Origin: Brevundimonas sp. SH203
GTDB taxonomy: Bacteria > Pseudomonadota > Alphaproteobacteria > Caulobacterales > Caulobacteraceae
DNA: 64,000 nt
Direction: 5' to 3'
NCBI RefSeq assembly: GCF_002157625.1
Contig: NZ_BDMM01000001.1
Location: 682,001 to 746,000, forward strand
Shown one piece after another: positions 45,414 through 56,048 of this stretch. Position numbers and translations under genes: made by a program. The number at the start of each line of letters is the position of its first letter. Position 1 is the first letter of the stretch. The notes beneath the pieces were generated by a model that was not told the origin of the DNA, ran no database searches, and was given only the letters and a program-made list of their open reading frames with translations.

Positions 45414-45736
45414 CGGCGCATCCTCGATCGCCTGAAACGGCGGGCTTCACAGCAATACGACCGCCCGCCGCCGACGGATGCCTGCCCCTTGAATCCCGGC
45501 CCTGGAATGCCGACATCGGGCGTCTGCGCCGCAGCCTTTTCAGACGAAGTGCACACATTGCACTCTCTTTTTGTCGACCGTGATCGAGAGCATTCAGACG
45601 ATTCAGACTCTGTTTTTCGCGACGGCCGTCTGAAAATCTCCGCGTCGGATCGCCGCCCCGACTTGCCCCCCGCCCGCCCCCGCGTTAGGCGTGGTCAACA
45701 GCCGATATTCACCAGGCAATGAAAAAAGGGAGAGCG
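45414..45736. promoter_or_regulatory. Divergent intergenic region upstream of scoAB with candidate operators
   Basis: No gene seen. AGTGCA-CACAT-TGCACT (45548-45564) is a perfect 6-5-6 dyad. ATTCAGAC occurs twice in tandem (45592-45599 and 45601-45608), and CGTCTGAA (45628-45635) is its inverted copy. Either set could be the operator for scoAB or for the divergent CFA-like gene. Confidence 0.45.
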
Positions 45737-46477
45737 ATGGGAAAGATCTACGCTGACGTCACGTCCGCGCTTGAGGGGCTGACCTTCGACGGCATGACGG
45801 TCATGTCCGGCGGCTTCGGCCTGTGCGGCATTCCCGAGAACCTGATCGCCGCCCTGCGCGACAGCGGCGTCAAGGGACTGACGGTCATCTCCAACAACGC
45901 CGGGGTCGACGGCTTCGGCCTGGGCCAACTGCTCGGCACCCGCCAGATCGCCAAGATGATCTCGTCCTATGTCGGCGAGAACAAAGAGTTCGAACGCCAG
46001 TATCTGGCAGGCGAGCTGGAGCTTGAGTTCAATCCGCAAGGCACCCTGGCCGAGCGCATCCGCGCGGGCGGCGCGGGCATCCCCGCCTTCTTCACCGCCA
46101 CCGGCGTCGGCACCCTGGTCGCCGAGGGCAAGGAAGTCCGCAACTTCAACGGCCGCGACTATGTCATGGAGACGGGCCTGGTCGCCGACCTGTCCATCGT
46201 CAAGGCGTGGAAGGCCGACGAGCGCGGCAATCTGGTCTTCCGCAAGACCGCCCGTAACTTCAACCCGATGATGGCCACCGCCGGCAAGGTCACGGTCGTC
46301 GAGGTCGAGGAGATCGTCCCCGTCGGCTCCATCGACCCCGACCACATCCACACGCCGGGCGTCTATGTCGACCGCCTGGTCCAGACCGTGTCCGAGAAGC
46401 GCATCGAACAGCGCACCGTGCGTCAGAGGGAGCCGGGCTCAAGCAGCGAAGCGGTAGCCCAAGGGGGGAATGCATAA
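45737..46477 (+). CDS. scoA: 3-oxoacid CoA-transferase, subunit A
   Basis: 246 residues from the ATG at 45737, which has GGGAGA at good spacing; the earlier ATG at 45719 is less likely. [10 protein letters not shown] and [11 protein letters not shown] match the subunit at 4432-5139 closely. The pair converts acetoacetate or other 3-oxo acids to CoA esters at the expense of succinyl-CoA. It lies in a housekeeping context, so it is probably the general ketone-body/PHB enzyme. Confidence 0.95.
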   Translation: MGKIYADVTSALEGLTFDGMTVMSGGFGLCGIPENLIAALRDSGVKGLTVISNNAGVDGFGLGQLLGTRQIAKMISSYVGENKEFERQYLAGELELEFNPQGTLAERIRAGGAGIPAFFTATGVGTLVAEGKEVRNFNGRDYVMETGLVADLSIVKAWKADERGNLVFRKTARNFNPMMATAGKVTVVEVEEIVPVGSIDPDHIHTPGVYVDRLVQTVSEKRIEQRTVRQREPGSSSEAVAQGGNA

Positions 46478-47133
46478 TGGCTCGTACTCGCGAACAACTG
46501 GCCGAACGCGCCGCCAAGGAGCTTCAGGACGGCTTCTACGTCAACCTGGGCATCGGCATCCCGACCCTGGTGGCCAACTACATCCCCGACGGCATGACCG
46601 TGACCCTGCAGTCGGAAAACGGCATGCTGGGCATGGGCCCCTTCCCCTATGAGGGCGACGAGGACCCCGACCTGATCAACGCCGGCAAACAGACGATCAC
46701 CGAGATCCCCGAGTCGTCCTATTTCAGCAGCGCCGACAGCTTCGCCATGATCCGGGGCGGCCACATCAACCTGTCGATCCTGGGCGCGATGGAGGTGGCC
46801 CAGAACGGCGACATCGCCAACTGGATGATCCCCGGCAAGCTGGTGAAGGGAATGGGCGGCGCCATGGACCTGGTCGCGGGCGTCAAGCGCGTAGTGGTGG
46901 TCATGGAACACGCCAACAAACACGGCCAGTCCAAGGTGCTGAAAACCTGCACCCTTCCCCTGACCGGCACGGGCGTCGTCAGCCGCATCATCACCGACCT
47001 CGCCACCTTCGACGTCAAGCCGGACGGCGCCGGCCTTGAACTGATCGAACTCGCCGACGGCGTCACCCTGGACGAGGTCGCCGCCAAGACTGAAGCCGCC
47101 TATACGGTGGCGGCGGGCTTGCAGGCCGCCTGA
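46477..47133 (+). CDS. scoB: 3-oxoacid CoA-transferase, subunit B
   Basis: 218 residues, exactly the length of the paralogue at 3779-4435. Catalytic Glu in SENGMLG near residue 48-50. The start overlaps the scoA stop by one base (TAATG). It forms the catalytic half of the heteromeric enzyme. Confidence 0.95.
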   Translation: MARTREQLAERAAKELQDGFYVNLGIGIPTLVANYIPDGMTVTLQSENGMLGMGPFPYEGDEDPDLINAGKQTITEIPESSYFSSADSFAMIRGGHINLSILGAMEVAQNGDIANWMIPGKLVKGMGGAMDLVAGVKRVVVVMEHANKHGQSKVLKTCTLPLTGTGVVSRIITDLATFDVKPDGAGLELIELADGVTLDEVAAKTEAAYTVAAGLQAA

Positions 47134-47160
47134 CGCTCTACGACCTGCACGACGCGCCCG

Positions 47161-47688
47161 TCAGTTCTCCACATGAGGCGGGCACGTCGGCACGGCGTCA
47201 GTCGACGTCTGCAGGCCAGCGACCACGATCTGGATGACGGGCTCGTTCCAATGCTCGTAGCTCGTCATCCACGAAGGCACGGTGCAGACGGAGGTTTCAG
47301 CAGGTCCGCGCGCCTGTCCGCCCACATACGTCACGATGAAGCCGGAATACTTCAGCCCCTCGCCCTGGCTATTCTCGACCTTCAACAGCGATCCGACATC
47401 CTGACGCGCGTGCAGTCCGAACCTGATCGTTCCCGGCGCCGCCTCGTTCAGCGGGGCGCGCGAGCCTTCCGCAGGCGGCAGGACATCGCGAACCTCGATG
47501 CGGTCCACCTTGATCAGGTCATAGGTTCCATTTGCATTCCGACGCAGGGTCGCCCGTTCGCCGGCGGCGACGTTCAACGTGCCTTGAACAAAGCCGGAGC
47601 GTCGGCCCGAAAACTGCTGAGGGGTAGGCGGATACGCCGGCGGCGCGTCCTGCAGAAGAACCCCGGCCATCAATGCGGCTAAAAGCAT
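47161..47688 (-). CDS. Hypothetical secreted protein
   Basis: 175 residues from an ATG with GGAGA upstream. A short hydrophobic N-terminus (MLLAALMAGVLLQDAP) looks like a signal peptide. The mature part has two late cysteines (SVCTVPS and PTCPP) that could pair in the periplasm. No family recognised. It is convergent with scoB. Confidence 0.7.
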   Translation of the reverse strand: MLLAALMAGVLLQDAPPAYPPTPQQFSGRRSGFVQGTLNVAAGERATLRRNANGTYDLIKVDRIEVRDVLPPAEGSRAPLNEAAPGTIRFGLHARQDVGSLLKVENSQGEGLKYSGFIVTYVGGQARGPAETSVCTVPSWMTSYEHWNEPVIQIVVAGLQTSTDAVPTCPPHVEN

Positions 47689-47762
47689 AACGATCTCCAG
47701 TTGCGCGCCAGCTAGCCTTCATCCCCGCCGATCCGTCAAGGGTTGAAGACGCTGTCCTAGGA

Positions 47763-48539
47763 TTAGCCTTGAACGTCCAGCCGGCGATAGGCGGCGCCGG
47801 CGAAGGCCATCGTCAGCGGCGCCTGAAGACCCGTCAGCACGACGGCGCAGATCACCCAGCCCGACGTCCCCGACAGCAGCCCCGCGCCCCACAGCAGCAC
47901 CAGCCCAATCTTGGGCGCCGACGTCACGATCAGGCCGACCAACAGGGGCCCGAAGGCGCCGCGGGCGAGGGTCATGCTTTGCAGCGACACCATCTGACCG
48001 CGCCCTATCGTCGCCGGGGCGAACAGGGACAGCCGCACGCTGAAGGCTGCGACGGCGAACAGGGCGAAGGCCGTCACCAGCGCCAGAAGCGCCAGCTTCC
48101 AGACCGGCCCGACCGCGCCCCACTGGCGCAGTTCGATGGCCCGGGCGTTCAGCTCGGCCATGCCGAAGACGGCCAGCAGCACCAGGCCGACCACCGACAG
48201 GATCATGGCCAGAAAGACCGCGCACAACAGGCCCGCGCCCAGCAGCCGCAGCTCCGGCCGCCCGAACTGAAGCCCCGCCGGCCCCAGGCCCAGCCCGCGC
48301 GCCTGCGTCAGGTCGTCGGTGATCGCGATCCGCCCCAGCGCCCCGGCCAACGCCAGCGTCGCGATCAAGGCGAACGCCGCCCAGATCAGGCCGGTCGCGG
48401 CCGCCGCCAAGGGCTGCACGCTCCAGACCACGGCCGCCAGCAGGATCGCGCCCCAGGCCCCGCGCCACAGGCGAGGCAGGGCCGAACCCGCCGCCGACAG
48501 CGTCTCGCCCAGTCGCAAATTCCGCCGCCCGCTCAACAC
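47763..48539 (-). CDS. Hypothetical multi-pass membrane protein
   Basis: 258 residues from a GTG at 48539. Alternating long hydrophobic stretches indicate about six membrane helices. No recognisable family or active-site motif. Divergent from trmFO. Confidence 0.7.
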   Translation of the reverse strand: MLSGRRNLRLGETLSAAGSALPRLWRGAWGAILLAAVVWSVQPLAAAATGLIWAAFALIATLALAGALGRIAITDDLTQARGLGLGPAGLQFGRPELRLLGAGLLCAVFLAMILSVVGLVLLAVFGMAELNARAIELRQWGAVGPVWKLALLALVTAFALFAVAAFSVRLSLFAPATIGRGQMVSLQSMTLARGAFGPLLVGLIVTSAPKIGLVLLWGAGLLSGTSGWVICAVVLTGLQAPLTMAFAGAAYRRLDVQG

Positions 48540-48613
48540 CCGCCCCCCGATTACCGGCGGCGGATATAGCAGGGGACCATGACACCGCGCCAGCCAATGG
48601 CTAGAAGGCCGCG

Positions 48614-50011
48614 ATGACCGCTTCCCCTGTTTCCCCCTCCCCCATCCACGTCATCGGCGGCGGCCTGGCCGGCTCCGAAGCCGCCTGGCAGATCGCCCAG
48701 GCCGGCGTGCCCGTGATCCTGCACGAGATGCGCGGCGTCCCCGGCGTCAGGACCGACGCCCACCACACCGACGGTCTGGCCGAGTTGGTCTGCTCCAACT
48801 CCTTCCGGTCGGACGACTGGGAATACAATGCGGTGGGTCTGCTGCACGCCGAGATGCGGGCGCTGGATTCGATCATCATGGCCTGCGGCGACGCCCATCA
48901 GGTGCCGGCCGGCGGCGCCCTGGCCGTGGATCGCGAAGGCTTCTCCGCCGCCGTCACGGCCAAACTGGCGGCCCATCCGCTGGTCACGATCGTCCGCGAA
49001 GAGATCGCCGGCCTGCCGCCCGAGGAGTGGGACAATGTCATCGTCGCCACCGGTCCCCTGACCTCGCCCGCCCTGGCCGAGGCCATACTGAAGGCGACCG
49101 GCGAGGAGTCCCTGAGCTTCTTCGACGCCATCGCCCCCATCGTCCACGCGGACTCGATCGACTTCGACATCGCCTGGCGTCAGTCGCGCTATGACAAGGA
49201 AGGCCCCGGCGGAGACGCAGCCGCCTACGTCAACTGTCCGATGGACAAGGCCCAGTACGACACCTTCATCGACGCCCTGCTGAACGGGCCGAAAGCAGAG
49301 TTCAAGGACTGGGAGAACGTCCCCTATTTCGACGGCTGTCTGCCGATCGAGGTCATGGCCGAGCGGGGCCGCGAGACCCTGCGCCACGGCCCGATGAAGC
49401 CCGTCGGCCTGACCAATCCGCGCGATCCGGCGGTCAAGCCCCACGCCATCGTCCAGCTGCGTCAGGACAATGCCCTGGGCACCCTGTTCAACCTGGTCGG
49501 CTTCCAGACCAAGCTGAAGCATGGGGCGCAGGCCGAGACCTTCCGCATGATCCCGGGGCTTCAGAACGCTCAGTTCGCGCGTCTGGGGGGCCTGCACCGC
49601 AACACCTATCTGAACAGCCCCCAGCTTCTGGACAAGCAGTTGCGCCTCAAGGCCCTGCCGCGCCTGCGTTTCGCCGGTCAGGTGACGGGGGTCGAGGGCT
49701 ATGTCGAAAGCGCCTCCATGGGCCTGCTGACCGGCCGCCTCGCCGCCGCGCAAGCGCTGGGCCGCGACCTGTCCACCCCGCCGCCCGAGACGGCCATCGG
49801 CGCCCTGGTCGAACACATCACCGGCGGCCATCTGGAAGGCGCCAAGTTCCAGCCGATGAACATCAACTACGGCCTGCTGCCACCGTTGGAAGCCCCCAAG
49901 GTCGATGAGGACGGCAAGCGCATCCACCCCAAGGAACGCGGCCGCGCCAAGAAGCGGCTGATGAGCATCCGCGCGATGAACAGCCTGAAGGCCTGGCGCG
50001 ACGCGGGCTGA
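48614..50011 (+). CDS. trmFO: Methylenetetrahydrofolate-tRNA-(uracil-5-)-methyltransferase
   Basis: 465 residues. FAD motif [14 protein letters not shown] at the N-terminus; [12 protein letters not shown] is the TrmFO signature with its catalytic Cys, and [11 protein letters not shown] supplies the second. The C-terminal half keeps [11 protein letters not shown] and GYVESASMG. It makes ribothymidine at position 54 of tRNA using folate and FAD, in place of SAM-dependent TrmA. Confidence 0.97.
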   Translation: MTASPVSPSPIHVIGGGLAGSEAAWQIAQAGVPVILHEMRGVPGVRTDAHHTDGLAELVCSNSFRSDDWEYNAVGLLHAEMRALDSIIMACGDAHQVPAGGALAVDREGFSAAVTAKLAAHPLVTIVREEIAGLPPEEWDNVIVATGPLTSPALAEAILKATGEESLSFFDAIAPIVHADSIDFDIAWRQSRYDKEGPGGDAAAYVNCPMDKAQYDTFIDALLNGPKAEFKDWENVPYFDGCLPIEVMAERGRETLRHGPMKPVGLTNPRDPAVKPHAIVQLRQDNALGTLFNLVGFQTKLKHGAQAETFRMIPGLQNAQFARLGGLHRNTYLNSPQLLDKQLRLKALPRLRFAGQVTGVEGYVESASMGLLTGRLAAAQALGRDLSTPPPETAIGALVEHITGGHLEGAKFQPMNINYGLLPPLEAPKVDEDGKRIHPKERGRAKKRLMSIRAMNSLKAWRDAG

Positions 50012-50029
50012 CGATCCGGGCCGGGTCGC

Positions 50030-51235
50030 TCAGCGCAGCTTGGGCAGGCCCGGCCGGAAGCCCAGCGTCATCACGCCCAGCAGCACCACGCCGACGCCCA
50101 TCAGAACCCAGGCCTGGGTCAGATCGGCCATGTGGTCGCGCAACAGGCCGGCGGCCAGCGGCGACAGGCTGGCGATGATGTAGCCCCCGCCCTGAACGAA
50201 GGCGAGCAGGTCGCCCGAGCGCGCGGGATCGTCGATCTGGTCCATCGCCAGGATCAGGCTGAGCGGGAAGATCGCCCCGATCCCCAGGCCGAGGACCATC
50301 ACCACCGGAACCGCCAGGCTGACCGGCGCGATCACCAGTCCCGCCAGACCCAGCAGGGCCAGAATCAGGGCCGCCAGGATCGGTCCCCTACGATCCGGGA
50401 ACCGGCCGATGGTCATCGACACCAGCAGACCGGCCATGACCTCGGCGCCGGTCATGCCGCTGAGTAGATAGCCGGCCATGGCCCTCGGCTCGCCCAGGTC
50501 GATGTAGAAGGGCGGCAACCAGGCCAGAACCAGCGTATAGGCCGACGTGCCCAGCCCCATGATCAGGATCAGCCGCCACGCCCGGCCCTGACGCCAGAAC
50601 GGACGCTCCGGGTCCGTCGCCTCGACCACGGCGGCGCGGTTCGGCTCCTCCGCCGCCGGAGCGCGCGACGCCGCCAGCCAGATCAGGGCGGCGAGGAAGG
50701 CCGGAACGCTCCACAGCGCCAGCGTCCCCGCCCAGCCGACCGCATCGGCCAGACCCGCCGCCGTGGCCGCCGCGACGGCGGCGCCGCCCATGATGCCGGT
50801 GGTGTAGAGCGCCATGACCGTGCCGAACCGGGCGGGAAAGGCCCGTTTGATGACGACCGGCGCCAGCGCCTGAATCAAGGCGACGCCGACGCCGACCACC
50901 ACCGCGCTGGCGATCAGCCCGGCCGTATCCGTCAGAAATGCCCGCGCCAGACAGGACCCGCCGATCAGCAGCGCCCCCAGCAGAACCCCGCGCCGCTCGC
51001 CCAGCCGCCGACGCAACGGCCGGATCGACAGGGCGCCCAGACCGATCATCAGGACCGGCAAGGTGGTCAGAAGGCTGGCGGCGGTGGAGCCCATGCCCGT
51101 CGCGCCCTCGATCAGGTCCAGCAGCGGCCCGACCGCCGCCATGGCCGGCCGCAAGTTCAGCGCCAGGGCGACGATGGCCGCCAGCAACAGCAGCGATGCG
51201 CCGCGCGTCGGCGCGACGTCGGATCGGGCGGTCAT
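50030..51235 (-). CDS. MFS transporter, CynX/NimT-like
   Basis: 401 residues from the ATG at 51235, twelve predicted helices. LNLRPAMAAVGPLL after the first helix is typical of the CynX/NimT group. Likely an exporter of small organic molecules. It is divergent from a marR gene with a good MarR-type operator in the 66-base gap, so it is probably repressed by that regulator. Confidence 0.88.
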   Translation of the reverse strand: MTARSDVAPTRGASLLLLAAIVALALNLRPAMAAVGPLLDLIEGATGMGSTAASLLTTLPVLMIGLGALSIRPLRRRLGERRGVLLGALLIGGSCLARAFLTDTAGLIASAVVVGVGVALIQALAPVVIKRAFPARFGTVMALYTTGIMGGAAVAAATAAGLADAVGWAGTLALWSVPAFLAALIWLAASRAPAAEEPNRAAVVEATDPERPFWRQGRAWRLILIMGLGTSAYTLVLAWLPPFYIDLGEPRAMAGYLLSGMTGAEVMAGLLVSMTIGRFPDRRGPILAALILALLGLAGLVIAPVSLAVPVVMVLGLGIGAIFPLSLILAMDQIDDPARSGDLLAFVQGGGYIIASLSPLAAGLLRDHMADLTQAWVLMGVGVVLLGVMTLGFRPGLPKLR

Positions 51236-51280
51236 GGCGAGGACTCCGACTGAAAATCGCGCTAGTCTCTCGACTTCAAG

Positions 51281-51298
51281 TATCTCGATGTCAAGACA
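51281..51298. promoter_or_regulatory. MarR-type operator between the MFS and marR genes
   Basis: TATCTCGATGTCAAGACA fits the symmetric pattern T-N-TCT-N-GA-N2-TC-N-AGA-N-A; 12 of 18 positions are symmetric. It ends 3 bases before the marR ATG and is 46 bases from the transporter ATG, so binding would block both genes. Confidence 0.7.
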
Positions 51299-51301
51299 AC
51301 C

Positions 51302-51793
51302 ATGCCCGACAGAGCCTCTCGCGCCGCCGCCCAATGGGCCGTGCAACGCCCCGATCTGGATATGCTGCCGATGGAGGTTCTGGGCCGGCTGAACGAGGCG
51401 TCGCAACTGGTGATCCGCGAGCGTCAGACGCCGCTGTTCGCGCGCCATGGCTTGCAGCATGGCGAGTTCGATGTGCTGGCGACGCTGCGCCGGTCGGCGG
51501 CGCGCGAGGGTCTGACGCCGACGGCGCTGTTCGAGGCGACGATGATGTCGTCGGGCGGCATGACGGCGCGGATCGACCGGCTGGAAAAGGCGGGTCTGGT
51601 GGAGCGCCGTCCGCACCCCAGCGACCGCCGCGCGACGCTGGTCCGCCTGACGGACAAGGGTTTCGACCTGATCGATTCGATCATGCCCAGCCATCAGGAC
51701 ACCGCGCGCGCGGCGCTCGCCGGCCTGTCGCTTGAGGAGCAGAAGACGCTGAACGCCTTGCTGGCGCGTCTGATCGCCGGCCTGAACGGCTAA
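51302..51793 (+). CDS. MarR-family transcriptional regulator
   Basis: 163 residues. Winged helix-turn-helix: GLTPTALFEATMMSSGGMTARIDRLEKAGLV as recognition region, then the wing RRPHPSDRRATLVRLTDKG with the conserved D-x-R. MarR dimers bind dyads such as the one directly upstream and release on binding a phenolic or oxidised ligand. It probably represses itself and the divergent MFS gene. Confidence 0.93.
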   Translation: MPDRASRAAAQWAVQRPDLDMLPMEVLGRLNEASQLVIRERQTPLFARHGLQHGEFDVLATLRRSAAREGLTPTALFEATMMSSGGMTARIDRLEKAGLVERRPHPSDRRATLVRLTDKGFDLIDSIMPSHQDTARAALAGLSLEEQKTLNALLARLIAGLNG

Positions 51794-51795
51794 GG

Positions 51796-52428
51796 TCAGA
51801 TGCGGCCGCGCAGCACGGCCCACAGCAGGCGCAGTCGCTTCAAAGGCTCCGGCCCATTCGGGTCGGTCAGGGCGGCATGGGCCACGGCGGGAAAGCCGAC
51901 GGGCGGCAGGCGTTTCAGAGCGGCGTTGGCCTCAGCGCGCAGGGCCGCCGCCTCGGACGCCCGGCCGGTCTGCGTCAGCCCCCGGACACGACCCGCATCC
52001 GCGACGGCGGCGTCATGCCCCCTGCCCGCCAGCACCCGCGCCGCAACCTGCATCGGCCCGACGTAGAAGGCGTCGAGGTCGTGGGGTTCTTCGCGGACGC
52101 GGCCGATGTGCGCCTCGATCAAGGCGTCGAACGGCGCGCGCTCCAGCCCATGCCGGGCCACGAGGTCGGTCAGGGCCTCCAGAACCGGATGGCCCTTGCG
52201 GGGAAGGCCGGCGAACACCCCGTCCATCTGTTCCGCCCACCAGGTGTAGCGCATCTCGGCCAGCAGGGGCTGGGTGACGCGCGTCGGAATGGCCATCAGC
52301 TCGGCCTCGAAGGCGTAGAGCGCGATCAGATCGGCGCGCGCCTGCGTGTCCGACACAAGCCGGCTGGACAGCCAGCGGTCCAGGTCGGCGTCGCGGACCT
52401 GCCGATCCAGGGTCTCGGTTCGGGTCAC
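51796..52428 (-). CDS. Squalene/phytoene synthase-family protein, short form
   Basis: 210 residues from a GTG at 52428. LIALYAFEAELMAIP and EMRYTWWAEQ with GHPVLEAL place it in the SQS/PSY family, close to the NDUFAF6-like branch. It is about 70-100 residues shorter than true phytoene or squalene synthases and lacks their second D-x3-D motif, so prenyl condensation is doubtful. It directly follows a polyprenyl diphosphate synthase gene. Function uncertain. Confidence 0.8.
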   Translation of the reverse strand: MTRTETLDRQVRDADLDRWLSSRLVSDTQARADLIALYAFEAELMAIPTRVTQPLLAEMRYTWWAEQMDGVFAGLPRKGHPVLEALTDLVARHGLERAPFDALIEAHIGRVREEPHDLDAFYVGPMQVAARVLAGRGHDAAVADAGRVRGLTQTGRASEAAALRAEANAALKRLPPVGFPAVAHAALTDPNGPEPLKRLRLLWAVLRGRI

Positions 52429-52430
52429 GG

Positions 52431-53462
52431 TCAGGCCGCGCGCGACACCGCGAAATCGGCCAGGTCTTCCAGCGCCGCGCGCCAGTCGCCGGCGGGCAGG
52501 ACCGACAGGGCGGCCTTGGCGGCGTCGGCGTATTCCCCGGCCAGATCAAGGGTCGCCCCGATGGCGCCGGAGCCGATCACCAGTTCGCGCGCGCGGGCGA
52601 AATCCTCGGGCGTGCGTTCGCCCTTGGTCACGGTGCGCTCCCAGAAGGCGTCCTCGCGCCCCTTGGTGCGGGTCACGGCCAGCAAGAGCGGCAGGGTGGC
52701 CTTGCCCTCGTTGAAGTCGTCGCCCGCATTCTTGCCCAGGGCCTCGGCCGTCGCGCCGTAATCCAGGGCGTCGTCGGCCAGCTGGAAGGCGATGCCCAGG
52801 GCCATGCCGTAATCGCGCAACGCCTTGACCGCCGCCGCGGAGGCCGCCGCCCCCACCGCGCCCGCCTCGGCGGCGGCGGCGAACAGTTCGGCGGTCTTGG
52901 CCGAGATGATCTGCAGATAGGTGGCCTGATCCAGGTTCAGGTCGTGGGCGCGGGTCAGTTGCAGCACCTCGCCCTCGGAAATGACCCGCGACGCCTCGGC
53001 CAGAATGCCCAGCGCCCGCATCGAATCGGTCTCGACCATCAGTTCGAAGGCGCGGGCGAACAGGAAGTCGCCGACCAGAACGCTGGTGGGGGCGCCCCAG
53101 ATCAGGTGGGCCGCGACCTTGCCGCGACGCAGTTCGGACGCATCGACGATGTCATCGTGCAGCAAGGTGGCGGTGTGGATGAACTCGACCGCCGCAGCCA
53201 GCTTCTTGGGCGACGCGATGTCGTCGGCGGCGCCGGTCGCGCGGGCGGCGGCGACGGTCAACAGGGGCCGCAGGCGCTTGCCGCCGGCCGACACAAGATG
53301 TTCGGCCAGTTTGGGAATGATCGGCACATCGGACTGCATCCGATCCAGGATCAGGGCGTCCACGGCGGCCATGTCGCGCTCGGCCAGCCGGACAAGGGCG
53401 TTGACGTCTCCCTTGGGGCGGGGAGCGGCGGCGAGAGCGACTTCCAAGAGATACTCTTTCAC
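52431..53462 (-). CDS. ispB: Polyprenyl (octaprenyl-type) diphosphate synthase
   Basis: 343 residues from a GTG at 53462; a TTG at 53531 would add 23 poor residues. First Asp-rich motif HDDIVD and second ADDALD are complete, with GGKRLRP near the N-terminus. Long-chain prenyl chain elongation for ubiquinone. Divergent from the tRNA methyltransferase gene. Confidence 0.93.
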   Translation of the reverse strand: MKEYLLEVALAAAPRPKGDVNALVRLAERDMAAVDALILDRMQSDVPIIPKLAEHLVSAGGKRLRPLLTVAAARATGAADDIASPKKLAAAVEFIHTATLLHDDIVDASELRRGKVAAHLIWGAPTSVLVGDFLFARAFELMVETDSMRALGILAEASRVISEGEVLQLTRAHDLNLDQATYLQIISAKTAELFAAAAEAGAVGAAASAAAVKALRDYGMALGIAFQLADDALDYGATAEALGKNAGDDFNEGKATLPLLLAVTRTKGREDAFWERTVTKGERTPEDFARARELVIGSGAIGATLDLAGEYADAAKAALSVLPAGDWRAALEDLADFAVSRAA

Positions 53463-53568
53463 TGGCGCGGCGAACCGCGTCGAAGGATTTGGCGGCCGGT
53501 TCGACTTGCCCCGGCGCACTGCGGCGCACAATGATGTTCACCCCCTTGAGGGTCAAGGAGATTGAGGC

Positions 53569-54327
53569 TTGAACGCGGTCGAAACGACGCCGCCGCAGAT
53601 CGTGGAGAACGGCCTGTTGAACGGACGGGTGCGGTTGCGCCAGCCCGCGCGCGGCTATCGCGCCGGAATGGACGCCGCCCTGCTGGCCGCCGCCGTTCAC
53701 GCCGCGCCGGGCCAGACGGTGATCGAGGCCGGGTGCGGCGCGGGGGCGGTCCTGATGCAGATCGCGGCGCGGCGGCTGGGCGTCCGGCTGATCGGGATCG
53801 AACGCGATCCGGCCATGGCGGCCCTGGCGGTCGAGAACGCGGCGCTGAACGGGGTGGAGGCGACGACCACGATCCATCGGGGCGACGTGGCGGCGGGCTT
53901 TCGGGCGCTGAAGACGGCGCCGGGCGACTGGGCCGTGTCCAATCCGCCCTTCTTCGACGATGCGGGCGCGCTGCGCGTGCCGGCCGAGGGCAAGCGCGGG
54001 GCCTGGATGGCCGACGACGGGTTGAAGGCCTGGACCGATTTCCTGCTGAAGGCGGTGAAGGAAGGTGGGCGGATCGTGGTGATTCACCGCGCGGACCGGC
54101 TGGCGGACCTGCTGGCCCTGCTGGGCGACAAGGCGGGCTCGTTCGCCATCCGCCCCGTTCAGCCGTTCGCCGACGAGCCGGCCAAGCGGGTGCTGGTTCA
54201 GGCGATCAAGACCGGCCGGGCGCCGCTGCGCCTGTTGCCGCCCCTGGTGCTGCACGACCGCGAGGGAGGCAAGCACAGCCCCCAGGCCGAGGCGATCCTG
54301 CGCGGCGAGGCGGCCCTGGAATGGTGA
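53569..54327 (+). CDS. tRNA1(Val)(adenine-N6)-methyltransferase-like protein
   Basis: 252 residues from a TTG at 53569 with AAGGAG upstream. SAM motif IEAGCGAGAVLMQ and the adenine-N6 catalytic SNPPFF identify a TrmN6/YfiC-type enzyme. RQPARGYRAGMDAALLAA matches the family N-terminus. It probably methylates A37 of a tRNA. Confidence 0.88.
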   Translation: MNAVETTPPQIVENGLLNGRVRLRQPARGYRAGMDAALLAAAVHAAPGQTVIEAGCGAGAVLMQIAARRLGVRLIGIERDPAMAALAVENAALNGVEATTTIHRGDVAAGFRALKTAPGDWAVSNPPFFDDAGALRVPAEGKRGAWMADDGLKAWTDFLLKAVKEGGRIVVIHRADRLADLLALLGDKAGSFAIRPVQPFADEPAKRVLVQAIKTGRAPLRLLPPLVLHDREGGKHSPQAEAILRGEAALEW

Positions 54328-54359
54328 GCCGGGTGGTCATTCGCCGCCAGACGCCCTAA

Positions 54360-54878
54360 ATGCCGCCCTTCCCTTCCTTTCCACAGACAGAAAGACCGCC
54401 CGCCGTGCCCGCCGACCATTTGCCCGACGACCTCAAGGATGGCCTGATCGCCGTCGGGGAGGCCGCCCGCGAGTTGCAGGCGCCGTGGTGGATTTTCGGC
54501 GGGGCGGCCATGGCCCTTTACGGCCTGGACGAGATTCATGTGCCCGACATCGACGTGATGTGCGCCCCGCGCGACGCCCGCGCCTTGCTGGCGGCGCTGG
54601 ACGGTCATGTGGTGGCCGATCCGGGCGAGGGCCTGTTCCGATCCGCCGTCTTCGGCCGCGCGCCGGACCAGCCGATCCTGGTCGAGGTGATGGCCGGGCT
54701 GGAGGTTCGCGACGGGGCGGACTGGACGCCGGCCGCCTTCGCCTCTCGCCGGCAGGTCTTCGTGGAGGATACGCCGCTGTTCGTGCCCGACGTGCGGGAG
54801 CATATCGCCCTTTACCGCCTGTTCGGCCGCCCCAAGGATCTGGCGCGCGTCGAGCAGCTTGAACGACTGATCGCCTGA
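54360..54878 (+). CDS. Nucleotidyltransferase-fold protein
   Basis: 172 residues. WIFGGAAMALYGL followed by VPDIDVM recalls the G-G/G-S...D-x-D core of nucleotidyltransferases of the AbiEii/MNT type. A GTG at 54405 is an alternative start. No toxin or antitoxin partner is visible; it is followed at once by tgt, suggesting co-transcription. Role unknown. Confidence 0.7.
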   Translation: MPPFPSFPQTERPPAVPADHLPDDLKDGLIAVGEAARELQAPWWIFGGAAMALYGLDEIHVPDIDVMCAPRDARALLAALDGHVVADPGEGLFRSAVFGRAPDQPILVEVMAGLEVRDGADWTPAAFASRRQVFVEDTPLFVPDVREHIALYRLFGRPKDLARVEQLERLIA

Positions 54879-55991
<1,113 letters not shown>

Positions 55992-56008
55992 GCTCACCCT
56001 GTTAAACC

Positions 56009-56035
56009 GTCATCCTCTTGACCCGAGGATGACGA
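56009..56035. repeat. Short hairpin related to the REP-like element
   Basis: CGTCATCCTC and GAGGATGACG form a near-perfect stem. Both end sequences match the GTCATCC/GGATGAC ends of the element at 31002-31111. It lies between convergent genes. On the plus strand it is followed by an A run, not a T run, so it is not a standard terminator. Confidence 0.6.
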
Positions 56036-56048
56036 AAAAAAACGAAAC

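Noticed and set aside
56009..56035. Hairpin as terminator of tgt
   Set aside because: The stem is followed by an A run on the plus strand and preceded by T on the minus strand, so neither direction gives the needed U tract.
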